A DNA stretch of 64,000 bases from Bacteroidota bacterium (GTDB lineage: Bacteria; Bacteroidota; Bacteroidia; Bacteroidales; Tenuifilaceae), in assembly GCA_029560875.1 (NCBI GenBank), contig JAKQKB010000173.1, positions 62,001 through 126,000 on the forward strand. The letters are read 5' to 3'. Below the pieces are notes generated by a model. It ran no database searches and was not told the origin of the DNA. It saw only the letters and a program-made list of their open reading frames with translations. Below are positions 27,570 to 35,554 of the stretch, one piece after another; positions within the stretch are counted from its first letter, which is position 1, and every line of letters starts with the position of its first letter. A program made the position numbers and the translations under genes.

Positions 27570-27950
27570 TAGTCAGCCGTTCTATCGCTCCGTGAAATAT
27601 CGGGGAGGAAAGTCCGGGCAGCGCAGGACACCATACTTCCTAACGGGAAGATGCTCGTGAGGGCATAGTAATGGAACAGAAAATAACCGCCACGCTTGCG
27701 TGGTAAGGGTGAAAAGGTGAGGTAAGAGCTTACCGGGTTCTGTAGCGATACAGAATGCCGTGCATCTTATGGGCTGCAAGACCGTGTATATTCCGAGTGC
27801 CAGTTTTCTGGCTGCAGGGTTGTCCGCCCTGTTGACGAGCAATCGTCGGTCTGGAAGGGGTAGGTCGCAGGAGGTTATGGGTAACCATAATCCAAGATAA
27901 ATGATAGGAGCGAACTTTGTTCGAACAAAACCCGGCTTACAGGCTGACTA
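27570..27950 (+). ncRNA. rnpB: RNase P RNA (bacterial class A)
   Basis: The catalytic RNA that matures tRNA 5' ends. Pairing TAGTCAGCC (27570-27578) with GGCTGACTA (27942-27950) forms helix P1. Conserved core elements are present: GAGGAAAGTCCGGGC near 27603, ACAGAAAATAACCGCC near 27676, and GGTAGGTCGCAGG near 27860. The P1 helix may extend outwards through GATTAAA/GATTAATC. The open frame on the opposite strand at 27582-27842 is a shadow. Confidence 0.95.
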
Positions 27951-28619
27951 GATTAATCTAAATATTCTCTCCATTCTACATTAATTATGTTAAGTAATTT
28001 TTTATGCTAACCTCATCGAGAGATTGGTATAAATATTCATTTACTTAAAAAATCTCTATTAAATTTAATAAATTCACATTTGTAAACAATATAAATTTAC
28101 AATCAAACGATTAACTATGATATATCAATATATATATAAATAATAATTTATTAAACTGTATATCAGTATTTTATATAAAATTAATAAACTTAATATTTAA
28201 ATTTGTTATATCAACTAAAAAATTAACGCTATTAATTAAGTTAAACCTATTTATATGTGCTTAATATCCAGCATTTAAATATCATTATATGATACAATAC
28301 TACAGTTGAGTTATGTATTTTAATGTTAATTAAACATTTAAATACAATTATTAAATACTATATACACTACTTGCGCCGAAAAACATTAAAAGGATAGCTA
28401 TTATGCCCCCTTAAAAACCCATTTTAAAGGAGATAATGCTATTTCAAAGTGTAAAACAAGCCTTTCGTCACCAACTCCTAGAATGCAAGCAATATATGGT
28501 TTTACCTATTCATATAGCCGTATAACGAAACACTAAGGTCAGACTATTTACCCAAGCAACCCTAACTGCAACAAATTAAAGAGCCAAACAAGTTGAGATA
28601 CAAATGTATTTTATTTTAG
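27951..28619. other. Very A+T-rich gene-free region after rnpB
   Basis: About 670 bases without a supportable gene. 27961-28370 is extremely A+T-rich with short TATATA-type tracts and stop codons in all frames. A long imperfect hairpin lies at 28394-28442. No tRNA, phage attachment repeat or transposase remnant was recognised. Confidence 0.6.
28394..28442. ncRNA. Possible structured RNA or hairpin element
   Basis: ATAGC-t-ATTAT (28394-28404) pairs with ATAATGCTAT (28433-28442) with one bulged base. Inside, CCTTAAAA (28409-28416) pairs with TTTTAAAGG (28422-28430), again with one bulge, closing a small loop. Two stacked stems suggest a hairpin about 49 bases long. No promoter or U-tract was found, so it could also be a DNA palindrome. 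Confidence 0.35.
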
Positions 28620-28673
28620 TTACATATGTGATTAAAATATTTTTTACATTTGTGTCATACATGTTTACATATG
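28620..28673 (+). promoter_or_regulatory. Promoter and operator-like direct repeats of the XRE regulator gene
   Basis: TTACATATG (28620-28628), TTACATTTG (28644-28652) and TTACATATG (28665-28673) are three near-identical repeats spaced 24 and 21 bases. The middle one contains TACATTTG, a perfect -7 box, and the last overlaps the start codon at 28671. ACATATGT (28622-28629) is a perfect palindrome. The layout suggests autoregulation by the encoded protein. Confidence 0.5.
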
Positions 28674-29120
28674 CAGAATAGGCTACATAAACTTCTCGAT
28701 TCGGAGCAACTTACTCCTGCTAAATTTGCAGAGATACTAGGTGTGCAACGAAGTGCTATATCGCACATACTCACGGGCAGAAACAACCCTAGTTTCGACC
28801 TTATAAGCAAAATTATTCATAAATTCCCAGCACTAAACTCCGACTGGCTAATAACAGGCAAAGGAAATATGTATAAAACCCTAGTACAGGGCTCTCTATT
28901 TGATTTAGACACACCTAAAAAGGATGATATTTCAGATAAAGTAACTCCCATTAAACCTGCGGAGCAAATATTGGTTACGGGTGTAAAAAATGAAGCTGAA
29001 GCCCCAAAAAATAACTTGGATACATCTGTAAAAAAGCTCGAATCTGCTTCGCGAATGGTGAAACGCATAGTTGTATTTTATACCGATAATACTTTTGAGG
29101 AGTTTATCTCTACTCCTTAG
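28671..29120 (+). CDS. XRE-family helix-turn-helix regulator
   Basis: A 149-residue DNA-binding protein. Residues 1-68 form a lambda-Cro-like domain: RLHKLLDSEQLTPAKFAEIL, the recognition region GVQRSAISHILTGRNNPSFD, then ALNSDWLITGKGNMY, a pattern common in Bacteroidota. Residues 70-149 are a lysine- and proline-rich linker with a short C-terminal segment, MVKRIVVFYTDNTFEEFI, of unknown use. The ATG at 28671 is chosen because upstream in-frame TTG and GTG codons would run into the promoter. It is flanked by operator-like repeats. Confidence 0.9.
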   Translation: MQNRLHKLLDSEQLTPAKFAEILGVQRSAISHILTGRNNPSFDLISKIIHKFPALNSDWLITGKGNMYKTLVQGSLFDLDTPKKDDISDKVTPIKPAEQILVTGVKNEAEAPKNNLDTSVKKLESASRMVKRIVVFYTDNTFEEFISTP

Positions 29121-29152
29121 TTTGTAAATCTACCTTCTTTAATGTAGCTTTG
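29121..29152 (+). promoter_or_regulatory. Bacteroidota-type promoter for pyrD and the selenium genes
   Basis: TTTG (29121-29124), a 20-base spacer and TAGCTTTG (29145-29152) match both parts of the consensus exactly. The start codon at 29169 leaves a leader of about 10 bases. It may drive the whole run pyrD to selD. Confidence 0.75.
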
Positions 29153-29168
29153 CCTAAACTTTCAATGT

Positions 29169-30221
29169 ATGTATAAGTTTATTGTAAGGCCTATCCTTTT
29201 TCGGATGAACCCTGAGTTTGTTCATCATTTAGTAGTGCTTATGCTTAAAACAGGCACTAAGATTCCTGGTGTTTATTTCCTACTTAAAAAGACGTTTTCT
29301 GCCGAGCATAAATCGCTTGAAAGAAATGTTTTTGGCTATAAATTCAAAAATCCGGTTGGTCTTGCTGCTGGTTTCGACAAGAATGCTGAATTTTTCAACG
29401 AATTCTCATCTTTCGGATTCTCTTTTATTGAAATTGGCACAGTTACACCTAAACCACAACCCGGAAATCCCAAACCTCGCTTGTTTCGAGTAATTCCTGA
29501 TAAGGGCATTATCAACAGGATGGGGTTCAATAATAAAGGGGTTAATTATGTTAAGTATAATTTGACCGGAAACAGGAAGAAAAATTTGATTATTGGAGGT
29601 AATATTGGTAAGAATACTTTGACTCCTAACTCTGAAGCTGTAAACGACTATCTGGTTTGCTTCAACGAGCTCTATCCTTTGGTCGATTACATAGTTGTCA
29701 ATATAAGTTGTCCTAACGTTACCAATTTACGCGAACTTCAGGAGGGAAGTGGACTTAAGGATATTCTGGATGCAATTATTGATGCCCGAAAAAAGTTCGA
29801 CTCCAAGAAACCTATTCTACTTAAAGTCTCGCCCGATTTAACAAATGACCAAATCGATGAAACTCTAAATATTGCCGAAGCTGCGGGTATTGATGGCTAC
29901 GTTGCAACTAATACAACAACAAGTCGCAATAACCTGACTATCCCTACCGATAGGATTAGTGCAATTGGCAACGGAGGGCTTAGCGGTGCACCTATAAATA
30001 ACCGTTCTACCGAGGTTATTCGCTACATCAATAGTAAACTAAACGGCAGTAAACCAATTATTGGTGTTGGTGGTATAATGACCCCAAAGGATGCCATTGA
30101 AAAACTTGAAGCGGGCGCTTCGTTAATTCAGGTATATACCGGTTTCATCTACGAGGGTCCAGCAATAGTTAAGAGAATAAACAAAGCGCTGATTAAAAAT
30201 AATATAGATAAAACTAAATAA
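29169..30221 (+). CDS. pyrD: Dihydroorotate dehydrogenase, class 2 (quinone-dependent)
   Basis: A 350-residue flavoenzyme of pyrimidine synthesis, oxidising dihydroorotate to orotate with transfer of electrons to quinone at the inner membrane. Class 2 is shown by the N-terminal helical extension (FRMNPEFVHHLVVLMLK) and by the signatures NPVGLAAGFDKNAEF, FIEIGTVTPKPQPGNPKPRL and NRMGFNNKGV; VVNISCPNV holds the catalytic serine. The gene is 11 bases upstream of yedF and likely cotranscribed with it. Confidence 0.96.
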   Translation: MYKFIVRPILFRMNPEFVHHLVVLMLKTGTKIPGVYFLLKKTFSAEHKSLERNVFGYKFKNPVGLAAGFDKNAEFFNEFSSFGFSFIEIGTVTPKPQPGNPKPRLFRVIPDKGIINRMGFNNKGVNYVKYNLTGNRKKNLIIGGNIGKNTLTPNSEAVNDYLVCFNELYPLVDYIVVNISCPNVTNLRELQEGSGLKDILDAIIDARKKFDSKKPILLKVSPDLTNDQIDETLNIAEAAGIDGYVATNTTTSRNNLTIPTDRISAIGNGGLSGAPINNRSTEVIRYINSKLNGSKPIIGVGGIMTPKDAIEKLEAGASLIQVYTGFIYEGPAIVKRINKALIKNNIDKTK

Positions 30222-30232
30222 ACCTATAGGTT

Positions 30233-30853
30233 ATGCTAAAGGTAGTTGATTGCTCAGGGATGCTATGTCCAAAACCGCTTATTGAAACCAAGAAGGCTTT
30301 AAAAGAAAATCCAGTTGGAACATCGCTTGAGATTGTTATCGATAATGATACATCGTGTAAAAACGTTCTTCACTTTTTAAACGATAATGGCGTTAAAAAT
30401 ACTATTATACAGGAAGGTAAACTATTTAGAATTCGCGTTAACGTTCCTGAAAACTTATCAACCCCAGCAAAAAACGTGGAGGAGTACTGTGAGGTTTCCT
30501 TCCCAAACACACCCAAAGGAAACTTTATTGTTCTGCTAAACAGCCACTTAATGGGTAAGGGCAACGACGATTTGGGTAAAATTCTAATGAAGGGATTCCT
30601 CAATACCCTTCCCGAATTAAACCCTCTTCCTTCTGAGGTTATTTGCTACAATAGTGCAGTAACACTTACCAAAAAAGGAACCGATACTGCTATAAGCCTT
30701 AAAAAACTTAGCGAAAAAGGGGTAAAAATAACACTTTGCGGAACTTGTGTCGATTTTTTCAATACGAAGGAGGAAATTGAGGTTGGAACAATCTCCAATA
30801 TGCTCTACATTGCCGAAAGACTGTCATCGAACCTCAAAATAGTTCAACCCTAA
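30233..30853 (+). CDS. yedF: YedF: TusA-like and DsrE-like domains, selenium metabolism
   Basis: A 206-residue two-domain protein. Residues 1-75 form a TusA-like domain with the CPKP motif (Cys12 in [15 protein letters not shown]), a carrier for persulfide or perselenide. Residues 95-206 are DsrE-like ([20 protein letters not shown], and LCGTCVDFF with further cysteines). This fusion is the YedF family linked to selenium use. It lies 4 bases before the class V aminotransferase gene and three genes before selD. The exact donor and acceptor are not known. Confidence 0.93.
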   Translation: MLKVVDCSGMLCPKPLIETKKALKENPVGTSLEIVIDNDTSCKNVLHFLNDNGVKNTIIQEGKLFRIRVNVPENLSTPAKNVEEYCEVSFPNTPKGNFIVLLNSHLMGKGNDDLGKILMKGFLNTLPELNPLPSEVICYNSAVTLTKKGTDTAISLKKLSEKGVKITLCGTCVDFFNTKEEIEVGTISNMLYIAERLSSNLKIVQP

Positions 30854-30857
30854 TACT

Positions 30858-31979
30858 ATGAATCTTTATTTCGACAATTCGGCCACTAGTTTTCCCAAAC
30901 CACCCGAGGTCGAAATTTACATACGTGAATATTTATTGCAGGGCGGCACTTACGGAAGAGGTGCTTACAACCGTGTATTCCTTGCCTCAAAAAGGGTTGA
31001 GGAAACTAGAAATTTGATTTCTAACATTATTGGTACAAGGTTGAATTCCAATATTTTGTTTACATCCAACTCAACTTCTGCATTAAATGCAGTTATTAAA
31101 GGATTCAACTACAAAAAAGGTAGAGTTCTAATTTCATCTCTAGAGCACAATGCCGTATGTAGGCCACTGCAGCACCTGAAAAATTTAGGAGTAATAGAAT
31201 TTGATATTCTCCCTCACTGTTCCGACGGATTGGTTGACTTAATCAGTTCTAAATCAATTGAATTCGACCAGTACGATTTAGTTATCGTCAATCATACTAG
31301 CAACGTTAACGGTTTAGTACAGCCTATTTCTGAAATTAAAGAGATGATTGGCTGCACGCCGCTACTCCTCGATGCTAGTCAATCAGTTGGTAAGACTGAA
31401 ATTAGGGTTGATGATTGGAGCATTGATTACTTCGCACTCACCGCACACAAGGGATTGATGGGGCCAACGGGTGTTGGTGCGCTGTTTGTCAGAAATTCTG
31501 ATAGTTTATCACCTTTTATTCACGGTGGAACAGGCTCATTGTCGGAAAGCTTTGAGATGCCCGAACACTTGCCCGACAAATTTGAGGCAGGAACCCCTAA
31601 TATCCTTGGAATATATGGACTTTACGGGGCTATTATGGCCAATAGTGAAAGACAATATAGCTGGACTTCGTTTATATCACTTTTGAAAGAGCTGAATAAA
31701 CTTCAAAATTTAAAACTATTTGCTGCAAATAATACTGATTATCAATCCGATGTATTCTCAATAAAACCATTAGCGCAGAGTGTATCGGATTTGTCAAGGG
31801 TACTTTACCAGAATTACGGAATTGAAACGCGGAGCGGTTTACACTGCTCACCATTGGCACACCAGACTTTGGGAACTTTTCCCGATGGAACAGTTCGTTT
31901 CTCCTTATCTAAGTATCACACCGATAACGATTTGGAGTTTTTACTAAATTGCCTTGTAAAGGAAAATGAAAAGCGATAG
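30858..31979 (+). CDS. Class V PLP-dependent aminotransferase (cysteine desulfurase-like)
   Basis: A 373-residue enzyme of the group often found beside selD (EF2568-like family). It starts [15 protein letters not shown], and [19 protein letters not shown] carries the PLP lysine at about residue 197. [12 protein letters not shown] (about 326-337) has the catalytic cysteine in the RSGxHC loop, as in cysteine desulfurases and selenocysteine lyases. It probably releases sulfur from cysteine or selenium from selenocysteine for the downstream SelD. It overlaps the next gene by 14 bases. Confidence 0.92.
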   Translation: MNLYFDNSATSFPKPPEVEIYIREYLLQGGTYGRGAYNRVFLASKRVEETRNLISNIIGTRLNSNILFTSNSTSALNAVIKGFNYKKGRVLISSLEHNAVCRPLQHLKNLGVIEFDILPHCSDGLVDLISSKSIEFDQYDLVIVNHTSNVNGLVQPISEIKEMIGCTPLLLDASQSVGKTEIRVDDWSIDYFALTAHKGLMGPTGVGALFVRNSDSLSPFIHGGTGSLSESFEMPEHLPDKFEAGTPNILGIYGLYGAIMANSERQYSWTSFISLLKELNKLQNLKLFAANNTDYQSDVFSIKPLAQSVSDLSRVLYQNYGIETRSGLHCSPLAHQTLGTFPDGTVRFSLSKYHTDNDLEFLLNCLVKENEKR

Positions 31980-32193
31980 GGAGCTTAGCATACTTCTATT
32001 TCAAAGCATTCATCAGGTGATGAAGGCTGAGAACATTATTAGCAAGAATGGTTACAGCTATCAAATAATTCCAGTACCATCGGAGTATAGTTCCGAGTGC
32101 GGAATGTGCATTGAGATTGATAGTTTAAATACATATTCAATAATATCTGAATTACAGAAATATAACATAGAACCAAAAGTAGTTAAAAGATGA
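31966..32193 (+). CDS. DUF3343 family small protein
   Basis: A 75-residue protein of the DUF3343 family, a small alpha/beta fold. The conserved part is [17 protein letters not shown] (about residues 36-52) with two cysteines in ECGMC; family members usually show PVPREISSSCG. It occurs next to yedF, class V aminotransferase and selD genes, and is a candidate carrier of reactive sulfur or selenium. It overlaps both neighbours (14 bases upstream, 4 bases downstream), so the three are translationally coupled. Confidence 0.88.
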   Translation: MKSDRELSILLFQSIHQVMKAENIISKNGYSYQIIPVPSEYSSECGMCIEIDSLNTYSIISELQKYNIEPKVVKR

Positions 32194-33227
32194 GCGAAAG
32201 TTTTGATTTACTTTCTACAGTGGAGTATGGAGGATGCTCAGCAAAGATACCAGCATCGGTTCTAGAATCGATACTGATAAATTTACCCAAAGTAACTGAC
32301 CCTAATGTACTTGTTGATATTGAAACACACGACGATGCTGGTGTTTACAGAATAAACGATGAGTTGGCTCTAATTGTAACAACCGATTTTTTCCCGCCAA
32401 TTTGCTCCGATGCCTATGAGTTTGGCCAGATTGCAGCAACCAACTCAATAAGCGATGTTTACGCAATGGGTGGGGAACCTTTTCTTGCGCTTAACATTGC
32501 AATGTTTCCATCTACCAAAATTCCAATTGAGGTTTACCAGAAAATTCTGGAAGGCGCTGCATCTGTAGCAAAGGAGTCTGGTACAATCATTATTGGGGGA
32601 CACACTATCGACGATTATCCTCCAAAGTTCGGCCTAGCGGTTATTGGGAAAGTTCACCCTAATAATGTTATCACAAATGCAGGCTTAAAACCTGGCCAAA
32701 AACTTATTCTAACCAAGCCATTGGGAACTGGAATAATAGTTGCAGGTAAAAGGCTCGAAATGGTATCGAAAAATGGCTATTTAGAGGCATTAAAGTGGAT
32801 GAAAACACTTAACGCCGATGGATGTAAGGTGATGCAAAAGTATTCTGTATCTGGTGCTACAGATATTACAGGTTTTGGCTTACTAGGACACGCCTTAAAA
32901 ATGGCCAAAGCCAGCAAGGTAAACCTTAATATTAACTCACAATCAATTCCCTATATTTCAGAATCATACAAGTTAGTAGATGATGGCTGCATTCCTGGTG
33001 CTGCCTTTCGGAACCTTGAGTATATCGACAAGGATGTTAATTTTCAGAACATAGATTATAACCTAAAAATGATTATGACCGATGCTCAAACATCTGGAGG
33101 ACTGCTTATGGGAGTTAAATCGGAGGTTGCCGAAGAGGCTGTTAAAGAACTGAATAGCAAAGGATTAAACTACACCTCAATAATTGGCGAAGTCACAGAA
33201 GGCGAGGGGAGGATTAATATTTACTAA
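32190..33227 (+). CDS. selD: Selenide, water dikinase
   Basis: A 345-residue enzyme making selenophosphate from selenide and ATP, the activated selenium donor of bacteria. The catalytic pair is Cys16 and Lys19 (GGCSAKI), so this is the cysteine form, not a selenoprotein. Other signatures are VTTDFFPPICSDAYEFGQIA, the ATP-binding NSISDVYAMGG, GGHTIDDYPPKFGLAV, and SGATDITGFGLLGHA. It ends the yedF-aminotransferase-DUF3343-selD block. No selA, selB or tRNA-Sec gene is in the window. Confidence 0.96.
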   Translation: MSESFDLLSTVEYGGCSAKIPASVLESILINLPKVTDPNVLVDIETHDDAGVYRINDELALIVTTDFFPPICSDAYEFGQIAATNSISDVYAMGGEPFLALNIAMFPSTKIPIEVYQKILEGAASVAKESGTIIIGGHTIDDYPPKFGLAVIGKVHPNNVITNAGLKPGQKLILTKPLGTGIIVAGKRLEMVSKNGYLEALKWMKTLNADGCKVMQKYSVSGATDITGFGLLGHALKMAKASKVNLNINSQSIPYISESYKLVDDGCIPGAAFRNLEYIDKDVNFQNIDYNLKMIMTDAQTSGGLLMGVKSEVAEEAVKELNSKGLNYTSIIGEVTEGEGRINIY

Positions 33228-33572
33228 GCATGGTCTACTCAAAAATTCAATCATTTGGTGCGTATTTTAAGACTGTATCAAAATCAAGATAAAGAATCTA
33301 GACAGCAAGCGGGCGGGATTGGCAAAACTGCGAGCAGGAGTGGGAGTGAATGCTGAAAGTTGAAGAATTTCGTAAAAGGGGCTTGCCTACTTTTACAGAA
33401 ATTCTAAACTTGAAGCAGAGCGGGTTGAAGCATAGTTTTGCCTAGATTTTTTGCTTACTTTTTCATCATGGAAAAAGTAAGAGATGCAAAGAATTTGAGT
33501 TCATAAATGACTTTGCAACCACTAACTAAATATGTTTAAAATTAGAATTTTTATAATATTTTTCACACCAGT
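33228..33572. other. Gene-free spacer after selD, palindrome-rich
   Basis: About 345 bases with no protein gene. It holds nested inverted repeats between 33297 and 33481, listed separately, and a T-rich segment before the next gene. Confidence 0.6.
33297..33481. repeat. Composite palindromic element (three nested or adjacent hairpins)
   Basis: GGCAAAACT (33321-33329) pairs with AGTTTTGCC (33434-33442), enclosing the hairpin GAATTTC-g-TAAAAG / CTTTTA-ca-GAAATTC (33365-33404). Next to it CTTACTTTTTC (33454-33464) and GAAAAAGTAAG (33471-33481) form a perfect 11-base stem with a 6-base loop. TCTAGA-like sequence (33297-33302, 33441-33446) flanks the outer arms. The base composition is more G-rich than its surroundings. 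It looks like a mobile repeat or a structured RNA. Confidence 0.6.
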
Positions 33573-34439
33573 ATGGTTTTCAAGGAAGGAGAATGGTATA
33601 ATTTCAAAATCATTAACCAAATCGATATCCCTGATAAAGGAAATCAATTTGTACTCCAGCATACATCGGGTAGGAAAATCCTGTTACCAGCCGATAATTA
33701 TGTTAAATACAATTTGACCATTGGTTCCAGGATTGATTGTCGGGTTGATAAGATAAATTGCACTGGCCAAATATTTATGGAGCCAAAACATCCTTTCTAT
33801 ACAATTGGGGATGTTTACACCTTTAAAGTTCTTGCTATAAACCATAATGATAAAATCTTAGAGGTTGAAGATGTTTTGGGCAATAAAATTCAGGCCTTTA
33901 GTCATAAATTTATCGACAGCAATATTGATGAAATACCATTAAGAGTTATCAATATAAAAAAAGGAAAACCTCTGGTGGCATTACCCGAGAACGAAAATAA
34001 TATAGAGATTGATTTAGGTGCCTCGATTCTTGCTTATGTTGATGCGATGGTTGTAATTAATAATGAAAATCACTACAGGCTTAGCGCTTTATCAAAATAC
34101 GTTAGTTTGCTAAAGTTTAAGCATTACAGCAGCTATGGTTTTAATGTGGGAGATAATATTGAGTGTAAGTATATTGGGATATATCCAGATGGCACCCTCA
34201 AACTAGAACCAATAAACCCGCACTATAAAATCGGTGAAATATATCAGTTTAGAATTGAAGATTTTGAAGAAGTTGCTGACATTGAGAGTGATTCGGTAAT
34301 CATTGCTGAAGTACTGGATATCAACCAAAAGAAATGCGGAGTAAAACTACCCAATAAAAACTACTCTAAGGGGCAAATAATCAATTGTAAAGTGATTGGG
34401 TACAGAAAAGGACGACCCCAGCTGGAAATCGTCCTGTAG
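33573..34439 (+). CDS. Uncharacterised protein of repeated OB/S1-like modules
   Basis: A 288-residue protein that I do not recognise. It has no signal peptide or membrane segment. Residues 50-87 (IGSRIDCRVDKI, MEPKHPFY, IGDVYTFKVL) repeat at 192-228 (VGDNIECKYIGI, LEPINPHY, IGEIYQFRI). Partial copies occur at the start (EGEWYNFKII), in the middle (PLRVINIKKGKPLVAL) and at the end (GQIINCKVIGYRKGRPQLEI). The alternating strands and G-x-x-I-x-C-x-V pattern suggest OB or S1-like RNA-binding barrels. It stands alone between the palindromic element and a convergent gene. RNA or nucleic acid binding is inferred from the fold impression only. Confidence 0.85.
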   Translation: MVFKEGEWYNFKIINQIDIPDKGNQFVLQHTSGRKILLPADNYVKYNLTIGSRIDCRVDKINCTGQIFMEPKHPFYTIGDVYTFKVLAINHNDKILEVEDVLGNKIQAFSHKFIDSNIDEIPLRVINIKKGKPLVALPENENNIEIDLGASILAYVDAMVVINNENHYRLSALSKYVSLLKFKHYSSYGFNVGDNIECKYIGIYPDGTLKLEPINPHYKIGEIYQFRIEDFEEVADIESDSVIIAEVLDINQKKCGVKLPNKNYSKGQIINCKVIGYRKGRPQLEIVL

Positions 34440-34459
34440 AATATGCTTATTGAACAATA

Positions 34460-34786
34460 CTAATCGTCATTCAACTCCTCAGCGGGCTCTTCATCGCTCA
34501 CATCATCAGGGAACGAATCCTCATCAGTTCCAATATCGTCATTCATACCACCAAAGAATTCTTTTTCGTCATCCTCATCCTTAATCTTGGTGTCTATTTT
34601 AACGTTTACCTTTACCAAATAACTAGCATCCTCGGTATCCATTGTGACCGCAAAAAAGAAATCGCCATTAGGTTTTTCAACCTTAATAACCTGATTCTGA
34701 TACCCGTGAGGGAATTTACTTTTAAATAGCTCTAAAAGCTCGGGTGATAAATTATTGTAGCTAACTACCACTCTTTTCTTACTCAT
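34460..34786 (-). CDS. Small acidic-tailed protein of unknown function
   Basis: A 108-residue protein, unrecognised. The first 65 residues look like a small alpha/beta domain (MSKKRVVVSYNNLSPELLEL, FFFAVTMDTEDASYLVKVNV); residues 75-108 are almost entirely acidic (EDDEKEFFGG, then repeated D and E). Acidic tails of this kind occur in proteins that touch RNA polymerase or basic partners, but this is only an analogy. The start at 34786 is preferred to 34819 because the earlier residues (MMYNCKKIQEY) resemble leader sequence. It is convergent with the 288-residue gene. Confidence 0.8.
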   Translation of the reverse strand: MSKKRVVVSYNNLSPELLELFKSKFPHGYQNQVIKVEKPNGDFFFAVTMDTEDASYLVKVNVKIDTKIKDEDDEKEFFGGMNDDIGTDEDSFPDDVSDEEPAEELNDD

Positions 34787-35003
34787 ATACTCTTGAATTT
34801 TTTTGCAATTATACATCAAAATTCGAAATGTGAAAGGGTATACTGGAAAATATTTAGCATATTTTTGAGCATAATGATTAACATCACTAAAATTTGTTGA
34901 AAATCAATCAAAATAATAGTTTTGGAGTTTATCAAGATGTTTATATCCTTTAAACTTTTTCGTGTAATACCAATCTTATCAATATAACTTAAACTATTTA
35001 ACT

Positions 35004-35480
35004 ATGAGAAAAACATTGCTGTTCGTTGTCATCCAACTACTTGCAATCGGGTTAATTGCACAAACCCAGATTTATAATCCCAATGCTGATGCAAAGTCGG
35101 AAATTGAGAATGCTGTTAAACAGGCTAAAAAGGAAAACAAGCACGTTCTTGTACAGGTAGGAGGAAATTGGTGTCCTTGGTGCGTTAAATTGCATAATTA
35201 TTTCCAAACAGAAGCAACTGTAAAGGAAGTTTTAACTAGCAATTACATCGTTGTAAAAGTGAATTATAGTAAAGAGAATAAAAATTTAGATGCTTTAAAA
35301 GTATTAGAGAATCCACAAAGATTTGGTTTTCCAGTTTTAGTTGTTTTAAACTCAAATGGTCAGAGAATTCACACACAAGATTCTGGCTTGCTTGAATCAG
35401 GCGATGGATATGACCCTAAGAAAGTGATTGGTTTTCTTAAAAATTGGACTCCAGGCGCTTTAACTCAAACATCAAAATAA
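35004..35480 (+). CDS. Thioredoxin-fold protein, exported
   Basis: A 158-residue periplasmic protein. A signal peptide (ending GLIAQ) is followed by a thioredoxin fold of the DUF255/thioredoxin-7 type with the redox motif CPWC (Cys57 and Cys60, in GGNWCPWCVKLHNYF). The cis-proline segment is FGFPVLVVL. It may reduce or make disulfides in envelope proteins. It is a single gene ending at a strong bidirectional terminator. Confidence 0.9.
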   Translation: MRKTLLFVVIQLLAIGLIAQTQIYNPNADAKSEIENAVKQAKKENKHVLVQVGGNWCPWCVKLHNYFQTEATVKEVLTSNYIVVKVNYSKENKNLDALKVLENPQRFGFPVLVVLNSNGQRIHTQDSGLLESGDGYDPKKVIGFLKNWTPGALTQTSK

Positions 35481-35516
35481 GTCATATAATTAGCATTATG
35501 TTAAATAATGTTTTTT

Positions 35517-35554
35517 AAAAAGAAAGGAGTCCTAATTCGGACTCCTTTCTTTTT
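35517..35554. terminator. Bidirectional terminator between thioredoxin and TPR genes
   Basis: A perfect 16-base stem, AAAAAGAAAGGAGTCC (35517-35532) and GGACTCCTTTCTTTTT (35539-35554), with a 6-base loop. A and T tracts lie inside the arms, so it serves both directions. The TPR gene's stop codon overlaps its edge. Confidence 0.92.

Noticed and set aside
27582-27842. 86-residue open frame on the minus strand
   Set aside because: It lies wholly inside the RNase P RNA gene.
32190-33227. SelD as a selenoprotein with in-frame TGA
   Set aside because: The catalytic residue is an ordinary cysteine (Cys16) and no in-frame TGA occurs.
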